From Ruminococcus sp. (GTDB taxonomy: Bacteria > Bacillota > Clostridia > Oscillospirales > Ruminococcaceae): DNA of 6,664 nucleotides. How positions within the stretch are numbered: position 1 is the first letter of the stretch; each line of letters opens with the position of its first letter. The notes under the pieces are model-generated. The model saw only the letters and a list, made by a program, of their open reading frames with translations. It was not told where the DNA came from and searched no databases. This document shows, piece after piece, positions 1 to 5,787 of the stretch. The position numbers and the translations under genes were made by a program. Where the stretch lies: assembly GCA_029063695.1 (NCBI GenBank), contig JAIDNR010000221.1, positions 1 to 6,664 of the forward strand, given 5' to 3'.

Positions 1-42
1 GCTATTAAGTCGTCGGCAGCGTCATATGTGTATAAGAGTCAG
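1..42 (+). other. Residual Illumina Nextera adapter (non-genomic)
   Basis: Bases 10-42 align without gaps over all 33 nt of the Nextera read-1 transposase adapter. TCGTCGGCAGCGTC at 10-23 is exact. The 19-bp Tn5 mosaic end follows at 24-42 with two mismatches: T instead of G at 25, and T instead of A at 39. Bases 2-9 (CTATTAAG) sit exactly where the i5 index belongs and, from memory, equal the Nextera XT index S518. Base 1 does not match the C that should precede the index. This is library-construction sequence left at the contig end, so genomic DNA begins at about base 43. The index identity is recalled and not looked up; the adapter match is read directly. Confidence 0.96.
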
Positions 43-764
43 GTAAAATACTGTGTATTGTAGCATTCATTCTGATTTGAATAGAAAGATACATCAACTG
101 CACTTTCATTATATACAAACTGTTTTATCAGACTATTTATCTCGTCGGAATTTGTCCTTTCATCATCGAAATCAAATGTATATGCATTTTTCAGATGATA
201 GTCTGCCTTAGACTTCATATATTGAACATCATTTTCATTGTCAAAAAATTCTGTATCGCCGTATTTCAAACGCTTTTCCAGAACAGGACCTATCCACTGT
301 GCCCAGAGATTAGTTACAGAATATATATTCCCTCCTCTGTTGAAATTATCATTAAGATTGTCCGAAACAGGCTCTATCTGGTCTCCGCCCGAATAAGTAT
401 AATAAGCTGTATGGAACTCAGATAAATTAATTTCGGGCTTGCCCGATATTATGCTCGATTCAGCACTTGCAATTGCTGAATGTGCCCAGCACGTACCGTA
501 GCCTGTCTGGTCACGCACATGAGATACTTTTCCCGAATCTCTCAGGTCAAAACTTTCGGGAAGATTATCCGCACTGCCATACAGATTCACCTGTTTTTTC
601 ACAGCACCGACAGACGGATTTATTTCCGTTTCACCTGAATCCGATTGAGAAAATCGTGGTGAAGAAAGTCCGAAACCAGTGCTGAACGATACTTTCTTGT
701 TATTTTCAACTGGAATTATTCCCATAACCGCCGCAAGAAATACTGAAACTGATTTTTTTAACAT
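43..764 (-). CDS. Secreted papain-family (C1) cysteine peptidase, 3'-truncated
   Basis: This is the N-terminal 241 residues of a secreted papain-like peptidase. A Lys-start signal peptide (MLKKSVSVFLAAVMGIIPV) is followed by a variable stretch to about residue 60. The C1 domain then begins with FDLR (72-75) and carries the oxyanion-hole Gln86 and catalytic Cys92 in RDQTGYGTCWAHS. The catalytic His and Asn lie beyond the contig end. The ATG at 764 is preferred over the GTG at 767 because the AGGAGG at 770-775 is 5 nt from the ATG but only 2 nt from the GTG. An in-frame TGA at 39-41 is inside the adapter and is not a real stop; the last Thr codon (42-44) is ACN whatever base 42 is. The ribosome binding site overlaps the stop of the upstream DUF218 gene, so the two are probably co-translated. 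Relatives in Clostridia often carry further C-terminal domains, but none can be seen here. Substrates are unknown. Confidence 0.88.
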
Positions 765-769
765 CACAA

Positions 770-775
770 CCTCCT
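770..775 (-). promoter_or_regulatory. Ribosome binding site deciding the C1 peptidase start
   Basis: A perfect AGGAGG on the minus strand lies 5 nt before the ATG at 764 and 2 nt before the in-frame GTG at 767. The spacing favours the ATG. It overlaps the TAG stop (774-776) of the upstream gene. Confidence 0.8.
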
Positions 776-1532
776 AAAAAATTGTATAATAAATAATGCC
801 GAACCATTCACGCACCCAGTAAGCAGGAACAAGATACCATGAAGTAGGTGCAGGAATGTTATATGCCCTTATATCCTGTTTTTTTGCAAACATATCCGCA
901 CGGAGCTGATGATAGCCGTCCGTGACTATCGTAATATCTGGAAAAAGCCCCTCTTTCTCAATTATTTTCTTTGAGAACTCAATATTTTCAGCCGTATTTA
1001 CAGACTTGTCCTCAATATAGATTCTGTCGGGCGAAATTCCTTTTGATGTGAGATAATCAAACATACATTTTGCTTCACTCATAGGCTCGTCCGCACCCTG
1101 ACCGCCTGAAACAATGACTTTCATATCCTCATGTTCTGTAAGATAGTCAAAGGCGGTATCAAGTCTTTTTCTTAACATGAGACTTGCACCGCTTTCTTTC
1201 ACCTGACAGCCAAGTACAACCATAGTTGAATCGCCCGTCGGTTTATCATTGATTTCTTTCAACATGAAAAAACTTATCACAAGTGCAAGTATCAGGCAGA
1301 CGGTAAAAAGTCCACCCGATACTGCAATAACTCCCTTGCCGAACGGACGTTTCCAGAGAGATGAAATAAGTTGCATGAATCTGTTATGAAACAGAAAAAC
1401 AGCCGTGAGAAATCCCGTTATCAGCGAGCCTACAATATTGCCGATGTTGACTATTCCCAGAAACACGGGATTTATGAATAATACAAAAAGTACAAAGAAT
1501 ACGGCTGAAAGTATATACATGGTTATTTTCAA
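774..1532 (-). CDS. DUF218 / YdcF-SanA-ElyC family membrane protein
   Basis: A 252-residue protein with three N-terminal hydrophobic segments (about residues 5-27, 30-50 and 67-92) followed by a DUF218 domain (about 102-245). Family landmarks are VVLGCQV (105-111), the VSGGQGADEPMSEA loop (141-154), EDKSVNTAENIEFS (174-187) and VTDGYHQLRA (203-212). DUF218 proteins such as ElyC and SanA are linked to envelope and peptidoglycan integrity in enterobacteria, but the biochemical activity of this subfamily is not established, so only a membrane or cell-envelope role is inferred. The start is a TTG at 1532. It is 6 nt after the PHP gene's stop and has a weak AGAAG about 9-10 nt upstream, inside the end of that gene. 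The next ATG, at 1520, would cut into the first membrane segment and has no nearby ribosome binding site. It is probably coupled to both neighbours. Confidence 0.9.
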   Translation of the reverse strand: MKITMYILSAVFFVLFVLFINPVFLGIVNIGNIVGSLITGFLTAVFLFHNRFMQLISSLWKRPFGKGVIAVSGGLFTVCLILALVISFFMLKEINDKPTGDSTMVVLGCQVKESGASLMLRKRLDTAFDYLTEHEDMKVIVSGGQGADEPMSEAKCMFDYLTSKGISPDRIYIEDKSVNTAENIEFSKKIIEKEGLFPDITIVTDGYHQLRADMFAKKQDIRAYNIPAPTSWYLVPAYWVREWFGIIYYTIF

Positions 1533-1538
1533 TATTTT

Positions 1539-2372
1539 TCACTTCTTTTTTGTTAATTTAATTATTCTGTCAAGATTTTCTTTTGTCGTGGATTCACTTC
1601 CCAGATGTGTTGGGACTGAATTGTAAAGTCCATGAAAATCAGAACCGCCTGTTTTAATAAGTTCATACTTATCTGCGATTGCATTGAGTTCATGACGATA
1701 ATTTTCGTCGGCTGAATAATGACCGATTTCAACACCATCAATCTTACCTGCCTTTGCAAGTTTCTCCAGAAGTTCAATATTATCATACTGTGCAGGGTGT
1801 GCCATGACAGCAGCTCCCTTTGCGGTGTGAATCAGGTCTATAACGATATTGACATCGGGATATTCTCTTTCAACATAACATGAACCGTTCTCACGATTGA
1901 AAAGTTCATGGTCAAGTTCGCCGTAAAATTCAAGTGCATAGCCGTAATCAATCAAAGCACGCATTATATGCTGTTTAAATATACTCTTTGAAGATGTGGT
2001 ATATTTAAGTACGCTTTCAAGGGTTATGGGAAATTTATCCATAACTTTCGCTATCATCTCTTTACAGCATTCTTTTCTTATTTCGCATGACTTCATGCAG
2101 AGAACTTCCAGCCTGTTTGGTTTCTGCGGAGCATAGCAGAGAATGTGTACTTTTCTGCCCTGTTCTTTATCCCATGCGGAAAGTTCTATTCCGTGAAGTA
2201 TCTTTACACCCTCACGCTGTCCAATAATATCAGCTCTTGAAAAAGATGCCGTTGTATCATGGTCTGTAATGGAAAGCCAGTTAATACCGGTGCGTTTTGC
2301 CTGAGATATAATATCTTCAATGCCGAGTGAACCGTCTGAAAGTTTTGTGTGACAATGTAAATCGCAAATCAT
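1539..2372 (-). CDS. PHP-domain metal-dependent phosphoesterase (TrpH/YciV-like)
   Basis: A 277-residue PHP protein with the full metal-ligand set: DLHCHTKLSDG (His6, His8, Asp13), ITDHDT (Asp37, His38, Asp39), GIEL (Glu63), His76 in KVHILCY, MAHP (His192) and GSDFHG (Asp245, His247). Length and motif order fit the TrpH/YciV group. Characterised members act on nucleoside 3',5'-bisphosphates or as 5'-3' exoribonucleases that trim RNA 5' ends (RNase AM in E. coli). Activity on RNA or nucleotides is therefore plausible but inferred. It is likely cytoplasmic, with no signal peptide. It starts with an ATG with AGAGG (2384-2388) 11 nt upstream, a rather long spacing. It is first in a PHP-DUF218-C1 peptidase run, with a promoter in the 130-bp gap before it. 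Histidinol-phosphatase and PolX-type PHP proteins are less likely given its size and the TrpH-like GSDFHG ending. Confidence 0.92.
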   Translation of the reverse strand: MICDLHCHTKLSDGSLGIEDIISQAKRTGINWLSITDHDTTASFSRADIIGQREGVKILHGIELSAWDKEQGRKVHILCYAPQKPNRLEVLCMKSCEIRKECCKEMIAKVMDKFPITLESVLKYTTSSKSIFKQHIMRALIDYGYALEFYGELDHELFNRENGSCYVEREYPDVNIVIDLIHTAKGAAVMAHPAQYDNIELLEKLAKAGKIDGVEIGHYSADENYRHELNAIADKYELIKTGGSDFHGLYNSVPTHLGSESTTKENLDRIIKLTKKK

Positions 2373-2446
2373 TTAATAATAAACCTCTTTTCGTAAAATC
2401 ATATCAATAAAGTATATGAAAGTATCCGTTAATTTAAACTATTAAT

Positions 2447-2475
2447 ATCATATCACACTTTTCATAAAATTGCAA
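2447..2475 (-). promoter_or_regulatory. Predicted sigma-A promoter for the PHP-DUF218-C1 genes
   Basis: On the minus strand, TTGCAA (2470-2475, four of six consensus bases) is followed after exactly 17 nt by TATGAT (2447-2452, five of six). A TG one base before the -10 (2454-2455) makes an extended -10. Transcription would start near 2440, giving a leader of about 70 nt before the PHP ATG at 2372. It sits in the only sizeable intergenic gap of the window. It is predicted by eye; AT-rich DNA gives false matches, but spacing and position are good. Confidence 0.6.
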
Positions 2476-2478
2476 TAG

Positions 2479-2500
2479 TTTTTGTGCATTTTCACAAAAA
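2479..2500. repeat. Perfect 8-bp inverted repeat in the rsmI-PHP gap
   Basis: TTTTTGTG (2479-2486) and CACAAAAA (2493-2500) are exact inverted copies around a 6-nt centre. It lies between the rsmI stop and the -35 of the predicted PHP promoter. The U-rich arm comes first in either transcript direction and no T-run follows, so it does not look like an intrinsic terminator. It could be a weak hairpin, an operator-like site, or chance in AT-rich DNA. Confidence 0.4.
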
Positions 2501-2502
2501 TA

Positions 2503-3327
2503 TCATGTTTGCAAAGCTGAATAAAGTTCACTCTTTTTATATCCTGTTTCTTTTGCAACCGCTTTACAGGCATCAGTCGGCTTTTCACCCGATTCTATAA
2601 GACGCTTTACCTGTTCCATAGCCTGCCCGATTGTCGGCTTATCACTGATTTCCTGACCTGCTCCGTCAATTACAAGTACAAATTCACCTTTAGGTTCGTT
2701 TGTTTTATAATACTCAACCGATTCGCCGAGAGTCATATGAAGCACCTGCTCATGAATCTTTGTAAGTTCACGGCAGACTGCAATTTTTCTGTCCGAACCG
2801 AAAAAACCTGACAAGTCAGCAAGAGTATTTCTGAGCTTGTGCGGAGCTTCATAGAATATCATTAAAGCAGTCTCATTTCGGAGCAAATCAAGTCGTGCAT
2901 TACGCTCTTTTTTCTGGACTGGTAAAAATCCCTCAAAAGTGAATCTTCTGCAATTCATTCCTGAAAGTGCAGCGGCTGACGCAAATGCGGTTGCGGAAGG
3001 AACTACCCTTACTTCTATATTATTTTCATAGCATAGCTTAACAAGAACTTCACCCGGGTCTGATATGCACGGCATACCTGCATCGGTTACTATTCCCGCA
3101 TTTTCACCTGAAATAATCCTGTCAATAATTCTCTGTGCATCTGATTTTGAACTGTGTTCATGAAAGCTTACAAGTTCTTTTTTTATCTCGTAGCGGTTCA
3201 GAAGCTTCAGTGTTACTCTTGTATCTTCGGCACATATAAAGTCTACTTCATTCAGCATTCTCAGCTGACGGAGCGTTATATCTTCCATGTTGCCTATCGG
3301 AGTACCAATTATATATAAAATTCCCAT
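2503..3327 (-). CDS. rsmI: 16S rRNA (cytidine(1402)-2'-O)-methyltransferase RsmI
   Basis: This 274-residue protein of the tetrapyrrole methylase-like fold uses S-adenosylmethionine to 2'-O-methylate C1402 in the 16S rRNA decoding centre. Visible family motifs are GTPIGNMEDIT (8-18), AEDTR (33-37), DAGMPCISDPG (82-92), VPSATA (109-114), EAPHK (160-164), RELTKIHE (186-193) and EFVLVI (215-220). A C-terminal helix-turn-helix-like tail (about 227-274) is typical of full-length RsmI. The ATG at 3327 is chosen because AAGGAG (3335-3340) is 7 nt upstream and residue 1 begins the conserved ILYIIGTPIGN. The frame stays open 54 codons further upstream, but that part overlaps the methyltransferase gene and looks nothing like RsmI. 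It starts 4 nt after the methyltransferase stop, and its ribosome binding site lies inside that gene, so translation is probably coupled. Confidence 0.96.
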   Translation of the reverse strand: MGILYIIGTPIGNMEDITLRQLRMLNEVDFICAEDTRVTLKLLNRYEIKKELVSFHEHSSKSDAQRIIDRIISGENAGIVTDAGMPCISDPGEVLVKLCYENNIEVRVVPSATAFASAAALSGMNCRRFTFEGFLPVQKKERNARLDLLRNETALMIFYEAPHKLRNTLADLSGFFGSDRKIAVCRELTKIHEQVLHMTLGESVEYYKTNEPKGEFVLVIDGAGQEISDKPTIGQAMEQVKRLIESGEKPTDACKAVAKETGYKKSELYSALQT

Positions 3328-3331
3328 TATA

Positions 3332-4048
3332 TCACTCCTTGCCTGTACTGTAGATTCTTTGCAGTTCATCAGAAAAATTTTCGCCATCCCTGATATATAA
3401 CTGAGTCTCAATCTGCATGAAAGACTTAGAACCTTTCTTTCCCTCAATAAGAAAAAGCCATGGAGATGTTTCGGGATTCTTTGAGACAAAACGCAGTCTT
3501 TTAGGCTCGATATTATGTGCTTTCATTGCCGATATAACATCGCTGAGTCGTTCGGGACGGTTGCAGATACAAAGTCTGCCGCCGAATTTAAGAAGTTTTT
3601 CAGCCGTCCTGCAAACGTCATCAATGGTACATAAAACCTCATGACGTGCTATTCTCTGTGCTGTAAGTGTACTCTCATATCCTGCATTGCACGCTTTATA
3701 CGGCGGATTGCACGTTACAAGGTCAAGCTGTCCTGAAGGTGCATTCAACCATAGCTCCTTTAAATCAGCACATATCGGGACAATTCCCGAAACACTGCTT
3801 TTTTCAATGCCAAGCTTTAACTGTTCTATTGCTGATTCCTGTATATCGACTGCATAAATAATCTGAGGCGGACGATTCTTCTGCATAATCAAGGGAATAA
3901 TTCCACAACCTGTACCCAAATCGCATACCTTGTCTTTCTGCCTGTAATGTGAGAAATCGGCAAGAAGAAACGCATCTGTTCCGAACCTGTGGTCACTGCT
4001 TGCACAGACATAGATTTTTTCAGTAAGCTTTTCAAATTTATATTCCAT
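3332..4048 (-). CDS. TrmN6/YabB-like adenine-N6 RNA methyltransferase
   Basis: A 238-residue class I SAM-dependent methyltransferase. FGTDAFLLA (22-30) is the typical TrmN6-family lead-in. DLGTGCGIIPL (43-53) is motif I for SAM binding, VDIQ (67-70) the acidic loop, and NPPY (114-117) the N6-adenine catalytic motif. IARHE (133-137) and KRLRFV (183-188) also fit the YfiC/YabB family. E. coli TrmN6 makes m6A37 in tRNA-Val1; the Firmicutes YabB group is annotated the same way, but its exact RNA target is less certain. The start ATG has CAGGAG about 11 nt upstream and lies 18 nt after the mnmA stop. Placement directly before rsmI recalls the B. subtilis yabB-yazA-rsmI order, here without a yazA-like GIY-YIG gene. 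The family call is firm; the target base is inferred. Confidence 0.9.
   Translation of the reverse strand: MEYKFEKLTEKIYVCASSDHRFGTDAFLLADFSHYRQKDKVCDLGTGCGIIPLIMQKNRPPQIIYAVDIQESAIEQLKLGIEKSSVSGIVPICADLKELWLNAPSGQLDLVTCNPPYKACNAGYESTLTAQRIARHEVLCTIDDVCRTAEKLLKFGGRLCICNRPERLSDVISAMKAHNIEPKRLRFVSKNPETSPWLFLIEGKKGSKSFMQIETQLYIRDGENFSDELQRIYSTGKE
3335..3340 (-). promoter_or_regulatory. Ribosome binding site fixing the rsmI start
   Basis: AAGGAG on the minus strand is 7 nt before the ATG at 3327. It lies within the last codons of the upstream methyltransferase gene and rules in favour of this ATG over in-frame ATGs further upstream. Confidence 0.75.
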
Positions 4049-4066
4049 ATAATCTTTTACTCCTGA

Positions 4067-5140
4067 CTAAACTATCGTGCCGCCGCCTACGACAATATCA
4101 CCATCATAGAAAACAACTGCCTGACCGCTTGTTACTGCCCTCTGTGGTTCATCGAAAACGACTTTATATATGCCGTCCTCACACGAAAGCACTGCCGGCT
4201 GTTCTGTCTGTCCGTATCTCGTCTTTGCGGTGATTCTCATAGGCTCAGTCACTTTCTCAACAGAAATAAGATTAACGTCCTCTGCAATGAGTTCCGTTGT
4301 ATACAAATCCTGTTCATCGCCGATTATGACAGTATTTGTTTCAATATCCTTGCAGACAACGTACGCAGGCTTGCCCAGAGCAATTCCGAGACCTTTTCGC
4401 TGTCCTATGGTATAGTTGATAATGCCCTTATGCGTACCAAGTATTCTGCCGTCCGTACTCACAAAATCGCCGTCGGGTGATTCACTTCCAGTGAATTTTT
4501 TTATAAAATCAGCATACTTTCCGTCGGGTACAAAGCATATATCCTGACTGTCGGGCTTATTTGAATTTACAAGACCTTCTTTTTCTGCAATTTCACGCAC
4601 CTCTGATTTTTCAAGTCTGCCCAAAGGAAAAAGAGTATGTGCAAGCTGTTCCTGAGTAAGAGAATACAGCACATAAGTCTGGTCTTTACGTCTGTCGGAC
4701 GGACGTTTCAGCAAATATCTGCCTTTTTCCTCGTCATATTCGATAATTGCATAGTGACCGGTTGCTATGTAGTCATACCCCAGTTCAAAGGCTCTGTGGA
4801 GCATTTTATCAAACTTTACGTGCCTATTACATTCAATGCATGGATTGGGGGTTCTGCCCGAAATATAGCTTTCTGCAAAAGGTCTCATTACTTTTTCACG
4901 GAAACAGTCCCTGAAATTGAAAGTGAGGTGTTCAAATCCCATTCTATGGGCAACGCTTCTTGCATCAAGAACGTCATTCAATGCACAGCAGGTCTTTCCC
5001 TCTTTTTCAGCCTGAATAATATCATCATCACTGAACATTTTCAGCGTAACGCCCATGACTTCAAATCCCTGCTCCCTTAAAAGTAATGCACTGACGGAAC
5101 TGTCAACGCCGCCGCTCATTCCTACCATAACTTTTTTCAT
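4067..5140 (-). CDS. mnmA: tRNA-specific 2-thiouridylase MnmA
   Basis: A 357-residue enzyme, full length for the family, that activates U34 of tRNA-Glu, -Gln and -Lys with ATP and inserts sulfur to give 2-thiouridine. The PP-loop is GMSGGVDSSV (7-16). GRTPNPCIECN (95-105) holds the catalytic Cys104, GHYA is at 128-131, KDQTYVLYSL at 152-161, and SQDICFV (198-204) holds the second catalytic cysteine, Cys202. The C-terminal barrel is recognisable from TIGQRKGLGI (244-253), KTRYGQTEQPA (306-316) and AVTSGQAVVFY (335-345). Residue 101 is Cys, whereas E. coli has Asp, giving a CXXC plus C set discussed in the findings. The start ATG overlaps the stop of the HAD gene as ATGA, with AAAGGA about 9 nt upstream, so it is probably translationally coupled. 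The sulfur donor partner (IscS/NifS type) is not in this window. Confidence 0.98.
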   Translation of the reverse strand: MKKVMVGMSGGVDSSVSALLLREQGFEVMGVTLKMFSDDDIIQAEKEGKTCCALNDVLDARSVAHRMGFEHLTFNFRDCFREKVMRPFAESYISGRTPNPCIECNRHVKFDKMLHRAFELGYDYIATGHYAIIEYDEEKGRYLLKRPSDRRKDQTYVLYSLTQEQLAHTLFPLGRLEKSEVREIAEKEGLVNSNKPDSQDICFVPDGKYADFIKKFTGSESPDGDFVSTDGRILGTHKGIINYTIGQRKGLGIALGKPAYVVCKDIETNTVIIGDEQDLYTTELIAEDVNLISVEKVTEPMRITAKTRYGQTEQPAVLSCEDGIYKVVFDEPQRAVTSGQAVVFYDGDIVVGGGTIV

Positions 5141-5787
5141 TTAATCAAATCCTTTATTTCGTAAACTGAATTAAAATAATAATCCGCAAGTAATTTTATG
5201 CGTTCTATGTCCTGTTCAGCTGATTCGTCATAGACTGCCGCAACTGGAAAACCCGCATTTTTTGCCGTCTCTATACTGTGAAGAGAATCTTCGACAATAA
5301 GAGTCTCGGCAGGCTGAGTTCCGAAACGTTCACACGCACCCATGAATATATCGGGAAAATTCTTTCCTCTCGGATAGTCCTCGTCCGTAAGCATAAAAGC
5401 AAATCTGTCCACAATTCCACAACGTCTAAGAACGGCTGTGGCAAGCGATTTATAAGTAGCAGTTGCAATACAGTACGGTATATTTCGGCAGTCAAGAAAG
5501 TCCAGAATGTCAACTGCATGAGGTTTAAGAGGTATTTTCTCCTCGTATTCCATACGCACAAGTTCTTCAATCCGTCTTATCACATATTCCTTTGTACAGT
5601 CAAGATTAAATTCGCTGATAAATAATTCAGATGATTCATCGATAGTAAGTTTTTTCATACGCTCCGAAATCTCACGGGGGGGATTTTCAATACCATTCTC
5701 AATAAGAAACTGCCTGTCAATCCGATACCATATCTTCATGGAATCAATAAGAGTTCCGTCGAGGTCGAATATAATACTTTTAATCAT
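5137..5787 (-). CDS. HAD-superfamily (subfamily IA) hydrolase, phosphatase-like
   Basis: A 216-residue HAD protein. Motif I is DLDGTLID (8-15), with nucleophile Asp8 and acid/base Asp10. A helical cap covers about residues 16-85. Motif II is ATAT (Thr109), motif III is Lys142 in GKNFPDIF, and motif IV is VEDS (Glu166, Asp167). All catalytic residues are present and the size fits beta-phosphoglucomutase or sugar-phosphatase-like HADs, but the substrate cannot be read from sequence. It is likely cytoplasmic. The start ATG overlaps the C39-like gene's stop (ATGA at 5784-5787) with GGAGG 7 nt upstream, and its own stop overlaps the mnmA start, so it is embedded in a coupled operon. A run of seven C on the coding strand (Asn-Pro-Pro-Arg, about residues 35-38) is a possible slippage site, but the frame is intact. 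Confidence 0.93.
   Translation of the reverse strand: MIKSIIFDLDGTLIDSMKIWYRIDRQFLIENGIENPPREISERMKKLTIDESSELFISEFNLDCTKEYVIRRIEELVRMEYEEKIPLKPHAVDILDFLDCRNIPYCIATATYKSLATAVLRRCGIVDRFAFMLTDEDYPRGKNFPDIFMGACERFGTQPAETLIVEDSLHSIETAKNAGFPVAAVYDESAEQDIERIKLLADYYFNSVYEIKDLIK

Noticed and set aside
24..42. Natural Tn5/IS50-type transposon end
   Set aside because: The match extends past the 19-bp mosaic end into the synthetic adapter tail and an index-like octamer, so it is library sequence and not a resident transposon.
2401..2422. Hairpin or riboswitch in the PHP leader (TCATAT/ATATGA arms)
   Set aside because: Only six all-AT-type base pairs around a 9-nt loop, and the leader of about 70 nt is too short and featureless for a known riboswitch.
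2479..2500. Intrinsic terminator after rsmI
   Set aside because: The stem has only two to three G-C pairs per arm, the T-rich arm comes first, and no T-run follows on the minus strand.
3328..3489. N-terminal extension of 54 codons on rsmI
   Set aside because: It overlaps the methyltransferase coding sequence in another frame and is unlike RsmI. The ATG at 3327 has a well-spaced AAGGAG and begins the conserved RsmI N-terminus.
4637..5080. Plus-strand reading frame of 147 codons opposite mnmA
   Set aside because: It lies antisense to a clearly conserved enzyme, has no ribosome binding site or recognisable domain, and is a shadow frame. The other plus-strand frames were rejected for the same reason.
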